Shown here in pieces: positions 55,081 through 64,000 of a stretch of DNA of 64,000 bases. The notes below the pieces were generated by a model. The model ran no database searches. It saw only the letters and a list, made by a program, of their open reading frames with translations, and was not told the DNA's origin. The stretch is from Capronia americana (Eukaryota; Ascomycota; Eurotiomycetes; Chaetothyriales; Herpotrichiellaceae), in the NCBI GenBank assembly GCA_016110215.1, contig JADWQD010000014.1, positions 992,001 to 1,056,000 on the forward strand, written 5' to 3'. Within the stretch, counting starts at the first letter, position 1. Each line of letters opens with the position of its first letter. The translations under genes were made by a program, and so were the position numbers.

Positions 55081-57387
55081 TCAATGATATGGCCCATAGC
55101 CATAGCCATAGCCATAGCCATTGTTGTTATTGTTATTGGTATGGTGATTATTGTTGTGCACAGGTTTTCTCCGAACACCCCCCGCCACCGACGTAGGCAG
55201 AGATGAGGCCGGCTGTGGCTGTGTGAAGAACCCACCATTCACTCCACTATGACCATGCCCGTCGCCATAGATAGGCGCGTAGCCGTAGTGCTGGCCGTTT
55301 ATTTCGGGCGACGGCGTCGGTAGCGGTGTCTGGATCGGTGAAGGTGACGGAATGGCTCCCCGTGCCTGTCGTGGTCCCATTCCCAGTTCATAGACGGCCT
55401 CTTGCTCCTGCTCCTGCTCCTGCCCGGGAACCCGACCATAGATTTGACCACCTGCGATCCGACCGTTACGAGTCGTTGCCTGCCCGTTCAGCATCCTGGA
55501 CGCTTCCTCGTTAAGCGGGCCCTGACTGTCGTCCTCTCCTGCAGCACTGCCCCCGCTCGTGAGAGGGGAGTCGTTGGGTACGTCCATCCTGATAAGTAAC
55601 TCGTGGGGGCGTTCGCCATGCACGATCCAGCATCCCGTTTCTTTCAGCTGATCGTCTAGACGCGGCTTCTTCTTCTTCGTCTTCTTCTGCTTCTTCTTCT
55701 CATCGCCGTCGTTGTTGTTCTGTTCAGGTAATTCTCTGCTCAAACGTCCATCAAAGTCCCCTCGCTGGTGGTACTTCTCGAGGATAGCCGCGATGTTACT
55801 TCCGCGGAGGAGACTTGCCGCGCCGAGGAGGCCTACGGGTTCTTCGGCCAAGATGCTCGGATGGCGGCGGAGATATGATATGAGATAGCCGGTCGAGGCG
55901 AACAGGATGACGAGGATGACGAGCATGCTGATGGCGACGGGGGGCACAACGTGCAGACGGTTCTGGGGTACGGCCAACGTGCCCGTGACGGCAACGGGCG
56001 TGGACAGCTCCGGGTAAAAGTACGTCAGCGCCAGCATGGTATAGATGGCAGGATAAACAAGGTTGGCCGCCTCGATAAGAGTAGCGGCGCTGTACGACTG
56101 GCCGAGGGCCTCGATGCGCCGTACGATCAACTCGGCGAGCCGGAGCGGCGCGTTCGTGTTGCCCGCGCTGGAGGTGGCCGGGTTGAATGTCTGGACGGTC
56201 ATGACGCCCTCTTCAAACTGCTGCGCTGTGATGCCCAAGTCCTGGATGTCGTATCCCGTGGCGTTGAACCTAGGCGTCTCGATGACGCGCCCGGCGAAAG
56301 TGTTATTGGTGGTCACGACGGTGAGGATCCCGTGTGCGGACCAGTAGCTTGGGATGCAGGAGACGAGGGTGGAATTCGTGAGAGTACCTGTGGTGGACAT
56401 GGTGCCGTAGAAGAACCCGATGCGCAACCTGCCGGCCGCGTCGGCGCAGTTGCTCGTCAATATGGCCTCGAGAAAGTCGTTTCCGTCGGTACTCGTCGGG
56501 ATGCTGCCTTCTATGTCGCAGCCTCGGTCGGCGGCGGAGAAGCGGACGGTGATGAAACTGTCGGTCTCCTCAATGAGAGTAATGTTTGTCGAGGACATTG
56601 GCACCTCTAAGCAGTCCATCGTCAGGCGGGACGCGTTCGTAGGGGCAGAGACGGTGAAGTTTCCCCCAGGCTGCGTCGGCGCGATCAGACTAAAGGCGAA
56701 GTCGCCGTCCGTGCCACGCGGCAGGGGCGACTCGTTGACCCACGAGGCCGACACTGCGTCCATGAGGGACCCGTAGTTGGTGTTCCCGAGAGGAGCACTG
56801 ATGTCGAACGTGGACAAGATGTTGACCGTAGCCTCCTTGGGCAGGAGCTCCTCACGGGCCGCGAACAGACGGGCCGTCAGCGGCACGAGGCCCAGGGCTT
56901 CGACAAAGGACAGAACGAGACAGATGCTCAGGAAGTAGTGCCTGTTCTTCCATGCCTTCCAGCAGGCCACGATGGCGAAAGACGTCCGATAGTCAAGATA
57001 GACGGACCTGTGGGCCTCGACGGGTTTGTCGGGACTGCTGCGGGCCAGCTCGATGTAAGGCGTCTCGACGACCAGCGCTCCTATCACGGCGTCGCGGAAA
57101 AGCTTGTACAACCCAATGGTGAAGACGGGGAGCGCCGTCCACAGCAGCCCTTGGCCCCATCTCACGGCACCGGGGAAGGTGGAGAAATCCAACGATCGTT
57201 CTTCAAAGCCGATCTCGACGAATCCAGTGCGTTGTCTGGACAGGGCGAACAGTGTGCTGATTGCGACGATAAAGCCCAGTTCGGCGAGCAGCAGGAGAGG
57301 CACACACCAACCTCGCAGGGTGATGGATCGCCATCTCTTTCTTCTGTCCGGACTGGGAAGCTCAGGAGTATTGTCGCGGAACCGCAT
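55081..57387 (-). CDS. DUF3433 membrane protein
   Basis: A single exon of 768 residues from ATG 57387 (MRFRDNTPELPSPDRRKRWR); two residues further upstream the frame begins at TTG. Features typical of the fungal DUF3433 family are an N-terminal span (CVPLLLLAELGFIVAISTLF), a second pair around WGQGLLWTALPVFTIGLYKL and HYFLSICLVLSFVEALGL, and a large extracytoplasmic part with many Asn-glycosylation sites. A last span follows (VAISMLVILVILFASTGYLI). The cytosolic tail carries GCWIVHGERPHELLIRMD-like sequence and then low complexity ending in Asn/His runs and Tyr-Gly repeats. The tail repeats are encoded by a (TAGCCA)n microsatellite at about 55087-55121. Function unknown. Confidence 0.85.
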   Translation of the reverse strand: MRFRDNTPELPSPDRRKRWRSITLRGWCVPLLLLAELGFIVAISTLFALSRQRTGFVEIGFEERSLDFSTFPGAVRWGQGLLWTALPVFTIGLYKLFRDAVIGALVVETPYIELARSSPDKPVEAHRSVYLDYRTSFAIVACWKAWKNRHYFLSICLVLSFVEALGLVPLTARLFAAREELLPKEATVNILSTFDISAPLGNTNYGSLMDAVSASWVNESPLPRGTDGDFAFSLIAPTQPGGNFTVSAPTNASRLTMDCLEVPMSSTNITLIEETDSFITVRFSAADRGCDIEGSIPTSTDGNDFLEAILTSNCADAAGRLRIGFFYGTMSTTGTLTNSTLVSCIPSYWSAHGILTVVTTNNTFAGRVIETPRFNATGYDIQDLGITAQQFEEGVMTVQTFNPATSSAGNTNAPLRLAELIVRRIEALGQSYSAATLIEAANLVYPAIYTMLALTYFYPELSTPVAVTGTLAVPQNRLHVVPPVAISMLVILVILFASTGYLISYLRRHPSILAEEPVGLLGAASLLRGSNIAAILEKYHQRGDFDGRLSRELPEQNNNDGDEKKKQKKTKKKKPRLDDQLKETGCWIVHGERPHELLIRMDVPNDSPLTSGGSAAGEDDSQGPLNEEASRMLNGQATTRNGRIAGGQIYGRVPGQEQEQEQEAVYELGMGPRQARGAIPSPSPIQTPLPTPSPEINGQHYGYAPIYGDGHGHSGVNGGFFTQPQPASSLPTSVAGGVRRKPVHNNNHHTNNNNNNGYGYGYGYGPYH

Positions 57388-57943
57388 TGCCAAGGCGACA
57401 TTCGCTTAACGGTGAGTCTCAATTCTACCACTGTGCCATCGCATCACTCTCCAGGGGGGAAGAAAGTCCATCGCAGGGCTGAGGGTGAGAGTCCACCATG
57501 CGCGGTTATATGCACATTCTCGTGCCAGGCCTTTGGGGCGTCTGTCCGTGTTCTCGTCAGGATGCCCAGCTTGAAGCCCAGACGACGACTTTCGGGCGGG
57601 AAGAAATGATTCGCACGTCGACCTCATGAACACGAGGCTCTGCCCGTATTCTTCGCAATCTCGCCCGCGATTGTCTGGGCAGCCTTACCCAATCGACCGG
57701 TGACCAGGAACACTGTTCTGAAAACATCGACATTCGATTTGCTCGACCAGTTTTCGAAATGCTCGGCAAACCCAATTCCACAGACCAAGCTGAAGAGTTG
57801 AGCCTGACCTGCTGGCGCCCGTCGCTTTGGTCCAGCTTTTCTACAGCAACCTGAAACCTCGGATGAGTGTGCTGTGAACCGTCCTGCTATTGCGAACATA
57901 TCAAGCATACTCAGATATTTTCCACACTTGTTCGGCAGGAGGT
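57388..57943. promoter_or_regulatory. Divergent promoter region, DUF3433 / GPI-anchored protein
   Basis: About 555 bp hold both upstream regions. A 114-codon minus-strand frame overlaps it without motifs and is not called. Confidence 0.45.
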
Positions 57944-58862
57944 ATGAAGCCGTCCAATACTGTCGCAACCATCTGGCTTGCAGGGCTCAGCCTACCATGG
58001 GCTGCCTACGCTCAGTCCCTCGCTCAATCCGAGATCAGTCTATCCCCGGAAGCATGCCTAGAGCCTGTCACGATGAGCAGCTGCGGCGCCTTCTATGACA
58101 AGCTCACCAGTTGTGGCGAAGCGAGCAACACTCTGGCAGCCATTAGTTGCTACTGTCCACAAACCGTCCTGGACATACTAGCCGGGTGAGCCACTTCAAC
58201 CCAGTCCAGCGCTCCAAAGTACTCGAACCCCAACTGACCAGAGTACTTCAAGGTGCCGACAAGAGTGGTGGAACTGCTGGCGTACAACCGCCGTCGACGA
58301 GCTCTTCCTCGGCAGTGATGGCCTATTCGCCGCATGGTCGACGGCATGCGATGAAGCAGACGCATGGGACGTGCTGAACTATTCGCCCACCACCATGTCA
58401 ATCACGACGCCAATTCTGGTCGACCAGGACTTCTGCGACGACATCGCAAGAGACTGCAACCGACTGACCGTGTCGACCAGCTCGTGCGAGAGCGAGTTCA
58501 GCGTGACGACAGGTAACGCATACCAAAGCTGTATGTGCAACGCCGACATGCTCTATCTGGCATCTCGGTGCGATATCGATGGGAGTGTCAGCTGTTTGCT
58601 CGAAACGCCAGTTTCTACCATGCTCTACTCGTACATGACGTGCCGCAATGTCCAGGCCGTCGCGACGAGCACACTATCTTCGTCACCGACGACGTCAATC
58701 TCGTCGGTGACCAGCACATATGTCCCCGCTGCGCCGTCCCCAACGTCATCTGGAGGATTGGCGGTCTCGTCGGCGTCTAGCGAAGGAGGAGCTGTGCCTC
58801 TCGCACGAGAGCATCCCGCGAAACTAGCACTCATTGTTGCGATCGCCGTGCTGGCGGCTTGA
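57944..58862 (+). CDS. Secreted Cys-rich, GPI-anchored surface protein
   Basis: Two exons, 57944-58185 and 58253-58862, with a 67 bp phase-2 intron, encode 283 residues. The junction chosen (GCCGG|GTGAGC ... TTCAAG|G) is the only one found that keeps the downstream frame open. The first ATG gives MKPSNTVATIWLAGLSLPWA, a signal peptide. The mature part has about 14 cysteines in patterns such as CGAFYDKLTSC, ISCYCPQTVL, DFCDDIARDC and SCMCNADM. A Ser/Thr-rich stalk (about residues 225-260) and a hydrophobic C-terminus (LALIVAIAVLAA) indicate GPI anchoring. It is CFEM-like in style, but the cysteine spacing does not let me claim a CFEM domain. Confidence 0.75.
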
Positions 58863-59488
58863 ACAGCAACGCGTGTCGAGAAGTTCCAACATTGATGGAC
58901 TATGTGTAGAGGACCGGTGGCGAATTGAATGTGTACTCTGGTTGGGACGCTTTGGAGAACAGACGGCAATTGAGTGCGTACTCTAATTGGATTGTGTTTG
59001 TGTGTAACGGGTTATTTTTCCAACGGTCGCCATAGTACTCGCAGAGCATAATCACTGCCGTGGCGTCAACATACGTCTTCTCAATCGTGCATTCAGGTCT
59101 AAGCTCGGAGAGGCCAGCTCTCACTTATCTAGAAAAGGAGGCCACAAGGACCGTGCCTTCCATAAAGGGAAGGAGAGGAAGTAAAGGAAAGCGCGCACCC
59201 CACGATTTGCACCTCTCAAGCACCGTGTCCCTGGATATAGCCTTAGGACGTGGTAGCGAGGAGAGGAGACAGATAATAGAAATCACTCTATATGAAAGTA
59301 TATAGGAAAAGACATATTGAAGGTGTCAGCCAGCAATCTAGACATGCTGAGCGCGATACCTATGGACGACAAGCTAAATCAAGGAAGAGGACACAAACTT
59401 CTCAAAAGTGGACGGAATATCTCACCTTTTCTTGCAGCGGGATGTTGCCTATCCAACCAAGCAACACGATGCCAGTCAAGTCGATCAT
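58863..59488. other. Convergent intergenic region
   Basis: This 626 bp lies between the GPI-anchored protein gene (+) and the secreted protein gene (-). A direct partial repeat of GTGTACTC-type sequence occurs near 58929 and 58977. Nothing else was seen. Confidence 0.45.
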
Positions 59489-60241
59489 TTACTGGGTGAC
59501 TTTCACGCCGAGAGCCTCACACGCCCGCACCCAGTATGCAATTCGACTATCGCCCATAGCAGTGTTCACACACCCGCCAATGAAGGCAGATGCCCAGTTG
59601 TTTTGGCCTCCGGCTTGGACCTGCCTCTTCTGCGCGTCAGTGCAATGCTGGTTGTAATACCATGCCGCGGCTGCAAAGGAGTACTGATCGGGCTGCACCA
59701 GCGCGAGGGTTGCGTCCAGATCAGCTGGAGTGACACCCGTGGGGATTTTTGCCTGCAATTCCGGAATGGACTGCGCGTATTCCTGTACGAAGGTGGGCGA
59801 CATCATGCAGCGCGTCCCTTGGCCCGGGTTTCCAGGGCTAGGGAAGTGGTTGTGGTTATACTTGAAGTCAGCCGACTCGTACGCCATCCAGGACAACAGC
59901 GTGGCTTGTTCTGCCGCGGTTGTGATTTGATACTTTGCGAAGCCGTTGACTATTGCTTGAACGGTAGAGGGCGAGGACGTAACACATTCGTCCGCGAATG
60001 GTGCTCCGGAGCAGGTGTTCGATGTGGGTGCAATATACAGAAGCTGCTGGACTGGATCGGGCTGTGTAGCGCGGGGATAGATGATACGGTTGAATCCGCT
60101 AGAGGAATTGAACAGTGGACGACCTGCTTCAGGGGTGTGCTCGCGGTGAGCTGTAGCGAATTCGGTACGAGAGTGCAACAAGGGGACAGCGGCAGCAGAG
60201 GCAGCAGCCGTAAATACGAGAACCCGAATCATGTGCTTCAT
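59489..60241 (-). CDS. Secreted protein of a fungal extracellular family, function unknown
   Basis: A single exon of 250 residues. MKHMIRVLVFTAAASAAAVP is a signal peptide. A possible dibasic-free propeptide of about 60 residues precedes a compact alpha-helical domain: AIVNGFAKYQITTAAEQATL, LLSWMAYESADFKYNHNHFP, PGQGTRCMMSPTFVQEYAQ and AAAWYYNQHCTDAQKR. The pattern of a helical fold with the Glu in MAYESADF is reminiscent of lysozyme-like or transglycosylase-like proteins, and similar secreted fungal proteins exist, but no catalytic activity is claimed. Four to five cysteines probably form disulfides. Confidence 0.8.
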   Translation of the reverse strand: MKHMIRVLVFTAAASAAAVPLLHSRTEFATAHREHTPEAGRPLFNSSSGFNRIIYPRATQPDPVQQLLYIAPTSNTCSGAPFADECVTSSPSTVQAIVNGFAKYQITTAAEQATLLSWMAYESADFKYNHNHFPSPGNPGQGTRCMMSPTFVQEYAQSIPELQAKIPTGVTPADLDATLALVQPDQYSFAAAAWYYNQHCTDAQKRQVQAGGQNNWASAFIGGCVNTAMGDSRIAYWVRACEALGVKVTQ

Positions 60242-60437
60242 GACGACTCGACGTGTTCTGGGGGGCAGTGTATGTTAGGGGCCTGTCGGTGTTCTGTGCA
60301 AAGTGTATCAGAGGCTTTTCAGTGTCCACGATCAGTAGAATCAAATACCTGGCTGATTGTCCCTGGGGTGGGATTCTGATCTGAAGTGGAATATGTCTCT
60401 GTGACAACGAAATACTATGACTGACGGGCGGGGCAGT

Positions 60438-60622
60438 AACAAAGAGTAACAGAAGAAAGGATGAGAGTTGTAAACAAAAAGCAACAGAAGAAAGGATGAG
60501 AGTAGGAAGCAGAGAGTAACAAATGAAAGGATGTGGGGACATGAAGTGTAAACAAAGAGCAACAGATAAAAACATGTGAGTTGAAAACAAAGAGCAACAA
60601 ACAAAAGAAATAAGGCGTGAAA
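60438..60622. repeat. Degenerate 35 bp minisatellite, about five copies
   Basis: The unit begins AACAAAGAGYAACAGAAGAA and continues AGGATGAGAGTTGTA. Copies start near 60439, 60474, 60509, 60552 and 60587; the third carries an extra ~8 bp. Copies decay toward the right end. The translated minus frames look like repetitive Phe/Leu/Ser peptides but the unit length is not a multiple of three, so it is not coding. Confidence 0.8.
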
Positions 60623-60684
60623 ACAACAACCCTTCGAAGGTGCTTTACTGTGTATACTGTATCGTACATGACCAAGCCATCACG

Positions 60685-60710
60685 TCACATCACATCACAT
60701 CACATCACAC
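60685..60710. repeat. (CATCA)n microsatellite
   Basis: About five consecutive CATCA pentamers. It lies downstream of the minisatellite. Confidence 0.9.
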
Positions 60711-61538
60711 AATGAGTACAGAGTTGATCCGTACCGTCCGTCGTAGTTTATCCTAGTTCGTTGACCCTGAACCAAGACCCAAGAATCAAGAACCCGACAA
60801 CCGACAGCCGACAGTCGACAGTCGTACAAAGCCTGCGCAAGGCGCGATGAGAATACACAGTACATTCAAGCCCTGCTGAAAGTCAGCCGCAGCTACATAA
60901 TCAGGTTCCGTCGTCGGGATAGGATAGGATAGCCTTTAGTTTTTATCGTATCGTGGCACGGGTCACCCACGGGTGGAAATGGATGAGAGATACCTCGTAC
61001 TCGGTACCCGGCTTGCATTGCACTGCAATAGAGTTGAGTACTAGCTACCTAGCTAGCCACATTTGCTAGCCATTGAAGAAAAGCTTTGGGCCTTGAGATA
61101 AAGCGGAAAGCCGAAGAAAGCAATCAAGGACAAAGACTACTCGTAGAGGTGAGGCTGAATTGTGCGGAGCCGCGAAGACAGCGCAGCCCAGCGCGGCGCG
61201 GCGCGTCTTGGGGCGTGGCGAATCAGAGCGCGACGTGGTGGGTGCGGTGCGGCGGGGTGCTGGCCACTGCTCTCTACCCGCGCGGTAGATGAACCAAACT
61301 CGACACGATTCAATTGTACTATTGATTGAGGAAATCCGTCCGCTTTTATCTCCTGCTCAGCTCAAAGAGTATATCCTATGGGTATCATTATATCCGTCAC
61401 ATATCCTATGTCCAGTCACTTGGGTCCCATCAACATCCATGTGTCCTATCCTAATAACGCCAGTGCATCCTGCATCCTGCATCCGAATGCTTCAATCAAT
61501 TGAACCATGGATTCGACTGATCAGTCTTCGTCGGTCTT

Positions 61539-63395
61539 TCACTCGTCATCCTCAGCTTCGGCGTCGACGTCGGAGTCGGGCTCGGCGTCCTCGTCCCCGG
61601 AACTGTCTTGGGACTCTGGCGACATGTCCTCACGCTTGACCTCGATGCTGTCATGCTCGACCTCCTCGTCGTCGTCGTCGTGGCTTGTAGTGTCGTCGTC
61701 CTGTGGAGCATTACAGTTGCCCTTCTTCGAGGCTTGCTTGTTCTCCACGACCTCTTCTTCCATGACAAATCTCTTGCTCCTTCGCTGACCCCTTGCTCCT
61801 CGATTAGTCCCGGCCGGCTCGAACCCCAGCAGCCAGAATTCACCCTTGTGCTTGCCCTCAGCCACCAGTCCCTCGTTGACAGCCCATTGTCTGAGCCCAT
61901 CATCGACGGCTTCGTCCTCGCTCTTGGCACCGTCCCTCTCAAAGTGTCGTCCGACGTGTTCCATCCTCTCATCCCACCCCTTGGACTCCTTGCCGTCGAC
62001 GAACTTCTGGCCACAGAAGCCGCACTTGGTCTTGTGAGGAGCGCTGCGGCGATCAACCCAGCAGCGGGCGCGGATGGCCTCGAGCTGCTTCTCAAAGTTG
62101 TCTTTCTCTTTCTTGGACACGCCATCCTCGCCCCTCCGGGTGCTGGACCATGGGGCGTGCATGCGTCTGCAATGCTGAGTGAAGAGATCTTTGCGGTTGA
62201 AGTCGTTGAACCCCTTCTGGTGGTCGGCGCACGAGTCCATGTCACACCGGTAGTAGCCGAGCTGCAGGTGCTGGGATGACACATGTCGCTTCCACTCGTT
62301 CTTATTGGCGAAGGTGGCGCAGCAGCCGAAGTGATGGAAGGCGCAGGGGAAGCTCTTCGAGTCCGAGTCGGCCTTTTTGGTGACCGGGGGTTTCCTCTTG
62401 GACTTGGCACGAACATTGCTATTGTGGAAGGCCTCTCGGGTGCGAGATGGTTTGGTAATGCGAGCTTGGGGGTCGATGATGGATCTCGGCCGTCGCGGCT
62501 CACGCAGTGAGTGACGTTTGACGGTGCTGCTGCACCGTCGCAAGGGCTTGGCCTTGGGACTGAACTCGGAATCATTGTCGCTCTCGACAGCAGCGAAATT
62601 CTCTTCTTCGTCTTTCATCGTCGCGGCGGCGTCGTCGTCGTCGTCGTCCGCACAACGATCATTTCCAGAATCAGGAGGGCTGACCACCTGCTCGGTGATG
62701 GCAAGCTCCTCGGGAAGGTTGATCCTGGGCTGGAATGCATCCTTCTCGTCCATGGGCTCGTCTTCGTGCTCTGGTTCAGGGTCGGGAGTGACTTGAAGGT
62801 GCCTCATGCTTGGCACGGTGTGGTGGGAAGGTACAGGAGGGGGAAGGTGGATGGGCATCAGAGATGGGGTGGGATCCCACGCAGGTGCTGTAACTTGCGG
62901 AGGCGTGGGCATGGGCGTGGCATATACTCCCTGGGTTGTATAATTAAAGACATGGTCCTGGGAGCTGCGGGAAACATCCGGGCTAAGACCATAGTCGCTG
63001 ATGGACGAGTCTGTGTTGCTGGACAGCGTGAAGCCCAGAGGGTCGGCCGGCGAATAATGTCGCAGATGGCGGTACTGCTCAGGATCGTGCTCAAGATCGA
63101 ACAAGCCACGTTGCGGGAGGACACTATCCGGGCTCATGTGTAGGAAAATGGGGCTGAAGCCGTGAGCATCAACATCATACGAGGTGCCGGATCGCCGATG
63201 GCCAAACGCTTTCATGTACTGCGTGTTTGGGTATGTGTTGTAAGTTGGCAACGAGTGGAGGTATGGGTCAATGTAGGCCACGTCGGCATGGTTGTACCAG
63301 GACGCAGAGAGCGTTTCGTGCTCCTCCATATTTCTTGGGGAATAATCGGGGCCCTCGCTCCCGACAAGGTCGTGGTACTGGGGGTGCGTATACAT
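61539..63395 (-). CDS. C2H2-type zinc-finger protein with acidic tail
   Basis: ATG at 63395 gives a 618-residue product (MYTHPQYHDLVGSEGPDYS); the frame is open 31 codons further upstream only from GTG. The first ~340 residues are disordered and include an acidic Asp run. Zinc-binding sequence begins near residue 350: CAFHHFGCCATFANKNEWKR with its H..H pair, then CDMDSCADHQKGFNDFNRKD with H..H, and a third CGFCGQKF..ERMEHVGRHF near residue 458. The basic stretch KSKRKPPVTKK just before could be a nuclear localisation signal. The last ~70 residues are strongly acidic. This is the architecture of a fungal family of C2H2 proteins, probably transcription regulators; the target is unknown. Confidence 0.85.
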   Translation of the reverse strand: MYTHPQYHDLVGSEGPDYSPRNMEEHETLSASWYNHADVAYIDPYLHSLPTYNTYPNTQYMKAFGHRRSGTSYDVDAHGFSPIFLHMSPDSVLPQRGLFDLEHDPEQYRHLRHYSPADPLGFTLSSNTDSSISDYGLSPDVSRSSQDHVFNYTTQGVYATPMPTPPQVTAPAWDPTPSLMPIHLPPPVPSHHTVPSMRHLQVTPDPEPEHEDEPMDEKDAFQPRINLPEELAITEQVVSPPDSGNDRCADDDDDDAAATMKDEEENFAAVESDNDSEFSPKAKPLRRCSSTVKRHSLREPRRPRSIIDPQARITKPSRTREAFHNSNVRAKSKRKPPVTKKADSDSKSFPCAFHHFGCCATFANKNEWKRHVSSQHLQLGYYRCDMDSCADHQKGFNDFNRKDLFTQHCRRMHAPWSSTRRGEDGVSKKEKDNFEKQLEAIRARCWVDRRSAPHKTKCGFCGQKFVDGKESKGWDERMEHVGRHFERDGAKSEDEAVDDGLRQWAVNEGLVAEGKHKGEFWLLGFEPAGTNRGARGQRRSKRFVMEEEVVENKQASKKGNCNAPQDDDTTSHDDDDEEVEHDSIEVKREDMSPESQDSSGDEDAEPDSDVDAEAEDDE

Positions 63396-64000
63396 GACCC
63401 ACGTCGCCAGACACTGAAAGGTATCTCGGTGGAAGCTGCAGCGTGTTCTGGATGATGAGGAGTGCTGCACAGCTTTCGCTGGAGCCACAAGTCACAGTAA
63501 TTATGATGGACGAAGTGACGAGTTGCCGGTGCTGAGCACAAGAGCACAGGATACGGGGAGTATATCAGTCAACGACAACCGGGTGGGTCACCACACTGGC
63601 CTACAATTGATCGCTCAAAGTTCCAAAATGCTATCAAGCGGGCAGAAAGGGGCCAGGACCCGCCTGCATGTCAAAACCGGAGCGAAGATTGACATGACTT
63701 GTCCAGAGCACGGCGAGGTGGTAAGGGAGCGAGCATACCCAATGATGGGCGGGCACGCCTGCGCAGAGCCGCATCACCGCTCAAAACGGGCACTCGGATT
63801 ATTGGGCTCGAGTTCGGCGACGGAAACGGACTAGTCTGCCGCCTCGCGGGGTCGATCCAGACTGCTTCGGGCCTTAGCGCTGTCTCGAAGCCGACATCTT
63901 CGCTTGTGAGTGGCCGATATGGCCAGGTCGGCGTATCTTGAGCGCCGCTTGTGATTGGCCGCCCAAACCGGTGTCGAAGTATTCTGGCCGGGCGCCCCAG
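63396..64000. promoter_or_regulatory. Upstream region of second C2H2 gene
   Basis: About 600 bp to the window edge. The small plus-strand frames have no motifs. Repeated GATTGG/TGATTGGCC (CCAAT-box-like) elements are present near 63945-63962. Confidence 0.4.

Larger units (their letters stand above)
60242..61538. other. Intergenic region, 1.3 kb, rich in tandem repeats
   Basis: This is the upstream region of the secreted protein and the 3' flank of the second C2H2 gene, both on the minus strand. It contains a 35 bp minisatellite at 60438-60622 and a (CATCA)n microsatellite at 60685-60710. Short duplicated oligonucleotides (for example ACCGACAGCCGACAGTCGAC near 60800) are also present. No gene is called. 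Confidence 0.5.

Noticed and set aside
60129..60675. Minus-strand frames with repetitive Phe/Leu/Ser peptides
   Set aside because: They are translations of the 35 bp minisatellite, whose period is not a multiple of three.
61608..63143. Two plus-strand frames (223 and 210 codons) over the second C2H2 gene
   Set aside because: Both are opposite the zinc-finger gene, have no motif and arise from its acidic and Ser-rich codons.

Overview
The window is nuclear DNA of a filamentous ascomycete (Pezizomycotina). The reasons are genes on both strands with no operon spacing, short GT-AG introns (47-125 bp), fungus-restricted families (DUF3433 membrane protein, fungal PhoD_2 phosphatase, SAS4-like silencing factor, GPI-anchored Cys-rich surface protein) and core eukaryotic genes (AMP deaminase, kexin, Trm5, Rpb4). 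Eurotiomycetes is plausible but cannot be proved from this sequence alone. Many apparent open frames begin at GTG, TTG or CTG, so starts were moved to the first sensible ATG wherever that mattered.

Layout. 1-17 kb: a DUF2235 hydrolase cut by the left edge, a 1770-residue PhoD-like metallophosphatase, kexin, an SAS4-like protein and a secreted S41-type peptidase. 17-32 kb: AMP deaminase, a five-finger C2H2 protein, a repeat-rich disordered protein, a weak small ORF, the tRNA m1G37 methyltransferase Trm5 and a YjlB-like cupin. 32-44 kb: an AlkB-type dioxygenase, a CorA-like transporter, a fructosamine-kinase-like protein, a DHA1 MFS transporter, a foldback element with a hexanucleotide repeat, a small membrane protein, an RS-rich protein, a hypothetical protein and RNA polymerase II subunit Rpb4. 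44-64 kb: gene-poor stretches with a charged coiled-coil protein, a Pho80-like cyclin, an alpha-glucoside-type sugar permease, a DUF3433 protein, a GPI-anchored Cys-rich protein, a secreted protein and a second C2H2 protein.

The genes are mostly housekeeping with some surface, secreted and transport functions. I see no biosynthetic gene cluster, virus, intact transposon, CRISPR array or convincing tRNA/rRNA. The most unexpected non-coding structure is a ~330 bp foldback (two ~83 bp inverted arms, each with a CACGTG box) in the divergent promoter at 39.2-39.5 kb. It abuts an 18-copy hexanucleotide repeat. Other points of interest are a disordered protein with about eight copies of an R-[KR]-F-x-P-E-P-[ILV]-E-T-T motif, a Trm5 with two candidate start codons, and an AlkB protein with a PIP-box-like N-terminus.
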